Origin: Chloroflexota bacterium | Lineage (GTDB): Bacteria > Chloroflexota > Anaerolineae > Promineifilales > Promineifilaceae | Direction: 5' to 3' | Length of the DNA: 7,957 nucleotides | Assembly: GCA_024223125.1 (NCBI GenBank) | Contig: JAAEOP010000098.1 | Coordinates: 1 to 7,957, forward strand | Shown here: piece by piece, positions 6,126 through 7,957 of the stretch | Position numbering within the stretch: the first letter of the stretch is position 1 | Layout of the letters: each line of letters opens with the position of its first letter | Program-made: the position numbers and the translations under genes | The notes under the pieces: model-generated | What the model was told of the DNA's origin: nothing | Database searches by the model: none | The model's input: the letters and a program-made list of their open reading frames with translations, nothing else

Positions 6126-7515
6126 AGCCTACGATGTGGTTATTGTCGGATCCGGGCCATCCGGGATCGGAGCAGCAGCCGTATTGGCCGAATATCCCCT
6201 GAAAGTACTCCTGATTGATGAGAATAATCAGATCGGCGGTCAAATTTGGCGCAAGCCGGCATATAAATCGGTGAGTAGATTCAGAGACCCACAACCTCCG
6301 GGACTGCAAATGGATTTAAAGGCTGCCATCGACACCAACAAAAACAACCTGGATATCATCACGCCGGCCTGCGTACTGGGGGTATTTCCCGAAAAACAGC
6401 TTCTGCTGTCAACCTCAGATCAAAGCGTAAAAGAAATCAGGGCGCGCAGAATTATCTTCGCAACAGGTGCCAGAGAAAAAGTACTCCCGTTCAAAGGGTG
6501 GACTTTGCCCGGTGTAATGACGCTCGGAGCAGCTCAAATATTACTCAAATACTACGGGGTGCTGGCGTCATCTAAAATTTTGATCGCCGGAGCGGGTCCA
6601 TTGGTCTATTTATTGAGCAGCCAAATCATAGGCGCCGGCGGCAAGGTGACGACCGTATTGGATCGCTCATCTCCGGCTACAATGTTAGATGCCATATGGG
6701 TGGTGGCAGGTCAGTTGCCGAAAATCGGCGAGGGGCTGCTTGCGCTTGGCCGCCTGATCAAAAAAAGAGTTCCGCTAAAGTACCGAATGCAAGTTGTCGA
6801 AGTTAGGGGCAGAGACAAGCTTCAGGAAGTCAGTGCCGTTAAAATCGCCCCTGACGGCACCACCGTACCGGGCAGCCAAAAGCATTATGAAACGCAAATA
6901 CTTGCCTGCGGCAACGGCTTTGTCCCCAATATCGAGCTGCCGCAGCTGGCCGGGTGCGATTTAACTTACGCTGCGGATCAAGGCGGCTGGATCGTCAAAG
7001 TGGATACATCGATGGAGACTTCGGTCAGCGGAGTTTTTGCGGCCGGGGAAATTACCGGTATCGCCGGTGGTGATAAAGCGTTGATAGAGGGCCGGCTGGC
7101 TGCATTGTCGATTTTGAAGCAGTTCGGAAAATTAAACTCAAAGAAACACCGCATCCGGCAGGAGGCCTTATTGACCAAACGCAAACGTTGTCAACGTTTC
7201 GGAGCATTTTTAAACCGTCAATGGGCGATCCATCCGCGTGAGTGGATCGGAATTGATGATGCTACCATTATCTGCCGCTGCGAAGACATAACCATGGGCA
7301 CTATCCGCAATTGGATTCGAGAAGGCTTCACGTCTGCGGCCGACCTGAAAAAGGCGACCCGATGCGGTATGGGAAACTGTCAGGGGCGCACCTGTGCACC
7401 GCTAATTTACGATATTTTAGCGGCCTATTCTGTTACCGGAAAGCACAGTCCGCATCCGCTCTCCGTACGGACACCGGTTAAACCGATACCGCTGGGGGAC
7501 TTGGCCCGGTTATGA
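6115..7515 (+). CDS. FAD/NAD(P)-type oxidoreductase with C-terminal BFD-like [2Fe-2S] domain; probable dehydrogenase alpha subunit
   Basis: Flavoprotein of 466 residues with two dinucleotide-binding folds. The first is VVIVGSGPSGIG (G12, G14, G17) with D35/E36 and GGQIWRK; the second is LIAGAGPLVYLL (G159, G161), whose third glycine is replaced, as I recall for OoxA/HcnB-like proteins. ATGAREKVLPFKGWTLPGVMT and GVFAAGEITGIAGG (G311-E312) complete the pyridine-nucleotide-disulfide-reductase-like core. The C-terminus has ICRCED (C387, C389) and TRCGMGNCQGRTC (C417, C422, C427), a BFD-like [2Fe-2S] site; C387, C389, C422 and C427 are the likely ligands. With the two preceding products it forms the electron-transfer half of a heteromeric D-hydroxyproline-type dehydrogenase. 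Opine or sarcosine oxidation are alternatives. GGAGG at 6101-6105, inside the upstream gene, lies nine bases before the ATG, and the 11-bp overlap indicates coupling. Confidence 0.9.
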   Translation: MTPEAYDVVIVGSGPSGIGAAAVLAEYPLKVLLIDENNQIGGQIWRKPAYKSVSRFRDPQPPGLQMDLKAAIDTNKNNLDIITPACVLGVFPEKQLLLSTSDQSVKEIRARRIIFATGAREKVLPFKGWTLPGVMTLGAAQILLKYYGVLASSKILIAGAGPLVYLLSSQIIGAGGKVTTVLDRSSPATMLDAIWVVAGQLPKIGEGLLALGRLIKKRVPLKYRMQVVEVRGRDKLQEVSAVKIAPDGTTVPGSQKHYETQILACGNGFVPNIELPQLAGCDLTYAADQGGWIVKVDTSMETSVSGVFAAGEITGIAGGDKALIEGRLAALSILKQFGKLNSKKHRIRQEALLTKRKRCQRFGAFLNRQWAIHPREWIGIDDATIICRCEDITMGTIRNWIREGFTSAADLKKATRCGMGNCQGRTCAPLIYDILAAYSVTGKHSPHPLSVRTPVKPIPLGDLARL

Positions 7516-7957
7516 AAATTTTGATTGATTCAAAATGGATCGATAAAGATGATAAAATAGGTGTTTATGATCCGTTTGATAATTCTTTTATCGATCACAT
7601 TCCCAAGGCCGATCGCGATGATGTCAACCGTGTGTTGCAAGCGGCAGAAAAAGGGTGTAAGATAGCTAAAAATTTAACAATATATGAACGCTCCCAAATA
7701 TTATATAAAACAGCTGATATCTTGACAAATAGGACTGAAGAATTCGCTCAGCTGCTTGCAAGAGAAAGTTCAAAAACCATCCGGGAAGCACGTAAAGAAG
7801 TCAGCCGTTGTGTCAATACCTTAAGGGTTTCAGGTGAAGAAGCAAAAAGAATCCACGGCGAAACCATCGCTTTTGATTCTTTTCCGGGTGGCGAGAACCG
7901 CAAGGGCTACTATTACCGCTTTCCCATCGGAATCATACTCGCTATAACACCTTTTAA
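7512..7957 (+). CDS. Aldehyde dehydrogenase, N-terminal part (partial); probable 2-oxoglutarate semialdehyde dehydrogenase
   Basis: NAD(P)-dependent aldehyde dehydrogenase superfamily, 148 complete codons before the window ends. Typical N-terminal features are VYDPFDNSFIDHIPKAD, the AAEKGCK...TIYERSQILYKTADILTNRTEEFAQLLARESSKTI-type helix region (a continuous stretch at about residues 44-97), EARKEVSRCVNTLRVSGEEAKRIHGE, and finally RFPIGIILAITPF at the cut, matching the family's G-x-x-x-x-ITPFN cofactor-binding motif. The catalytic Glu and Cys lie beyond the edge. The ATG overlaps the previous stop as ATGA, so translation is coupled; GGGGGA (7494-7499) is rather distant at 12 bases. In this context it would oxidise 2-oxoglutarate semialdehyde to 2-oxoglutarate (inference); by sequence alone it could act on lactaldehyde or succinate semialdehyde. 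The first 230 bases are notably more AT-rich than upstream genes. Confidence 0.9.
   Translation, partial: MKILIDSKWIDKDDKIGVYDPFDNSFIDHIPKADRDDVNRVLQAAEKGCKIAKNLTIYERSQILYKTADILTNRTEEFAQLLARESSKTIREARKEVSRCVNTLRVSGEEAKRIHGETIAFDSFPGGENRKGYYYRFPIGIILAITPF

Noticed and set aside
4612..7515. Opine oxidase or sarcosine oxidase operon
   Set aside because: Subunit architecture fits, but a DapA-family enzyme followed by an aldehyde dehydrogenase is better explained by the hydroxyproline route. Kept as an alternative rather than fully excluded.

Overview
The window holds one rightward catabolic gene cluster and the 5' end of a divergently transcribed regulator. The best-supported reading is a trans-4-hydroxyproline (or closely related cyclic imino acid) uptake and degradation operon. 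Genes run at roughly 50% GC with strongly AT-rich intergenic DNA. A TAXI-type TRAP transporter with a fused 4TM/12TM permease, next to a multi-subunit flavo-iron-sulfur dehydrogenase, is a combination common in Proteobacteria in the broad sense. An anaerobic Desulfobacterota (deltaproteobacterial) host is plausible, but this is an impression from style and composition, with no phylogenetic marker in the window.

Layout. Positions 1-155 (minus strand) encode the first 51 residues of a GntR-family regulator with a good minus-strand promoter. Positions 156-527 are an AT-rich divergent control region with a perfect 12-bp palindrome running into a perfect 12-bp tandem repeat, probably the regulator's operator. 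From 528 rightward lie: the secreted TAXI substrate-binding protein; a strong mRNA hairpin; the fused TRAP permease; a DapA-family lyase/deaminase; a DAO-type FAD oxidoreductase (beta-like subunit); a small [2Fe-2S] protein (gamma-like subunit); an FAD/NAD(P)-type oxidoreductase with a C-terminal BFD-like [2Fe-2S] domain (alpha-like subunit); and the N-terminal third of an aldehyde dehydrogenase cut by the window end. The last three genes are translationally coupled (11-bp and 4-bp overlaps).

How they fit together (inference from gene content and the known hydroxyproline pathway): the TRAP system imports the imino acid. The three-subunit dehydrogenase oxidises the D-epimer to pyrroline-4-hydroxy-2-carboxylate. 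The DapA-family enzyme deaminates and dehydrates it to 2-oxoglutarate semialdehyde, and the aldehyde dehydrogenase oxidises that to 2-oxoglutarate. The expected 2-epimerase/racemase is not in the window and would be predicted nearby. The main puzzle is that the DapA-family protein keeps every residue expected of a true dihydrodipicolinate synthase, so its family identity is clear but its reaction is not.
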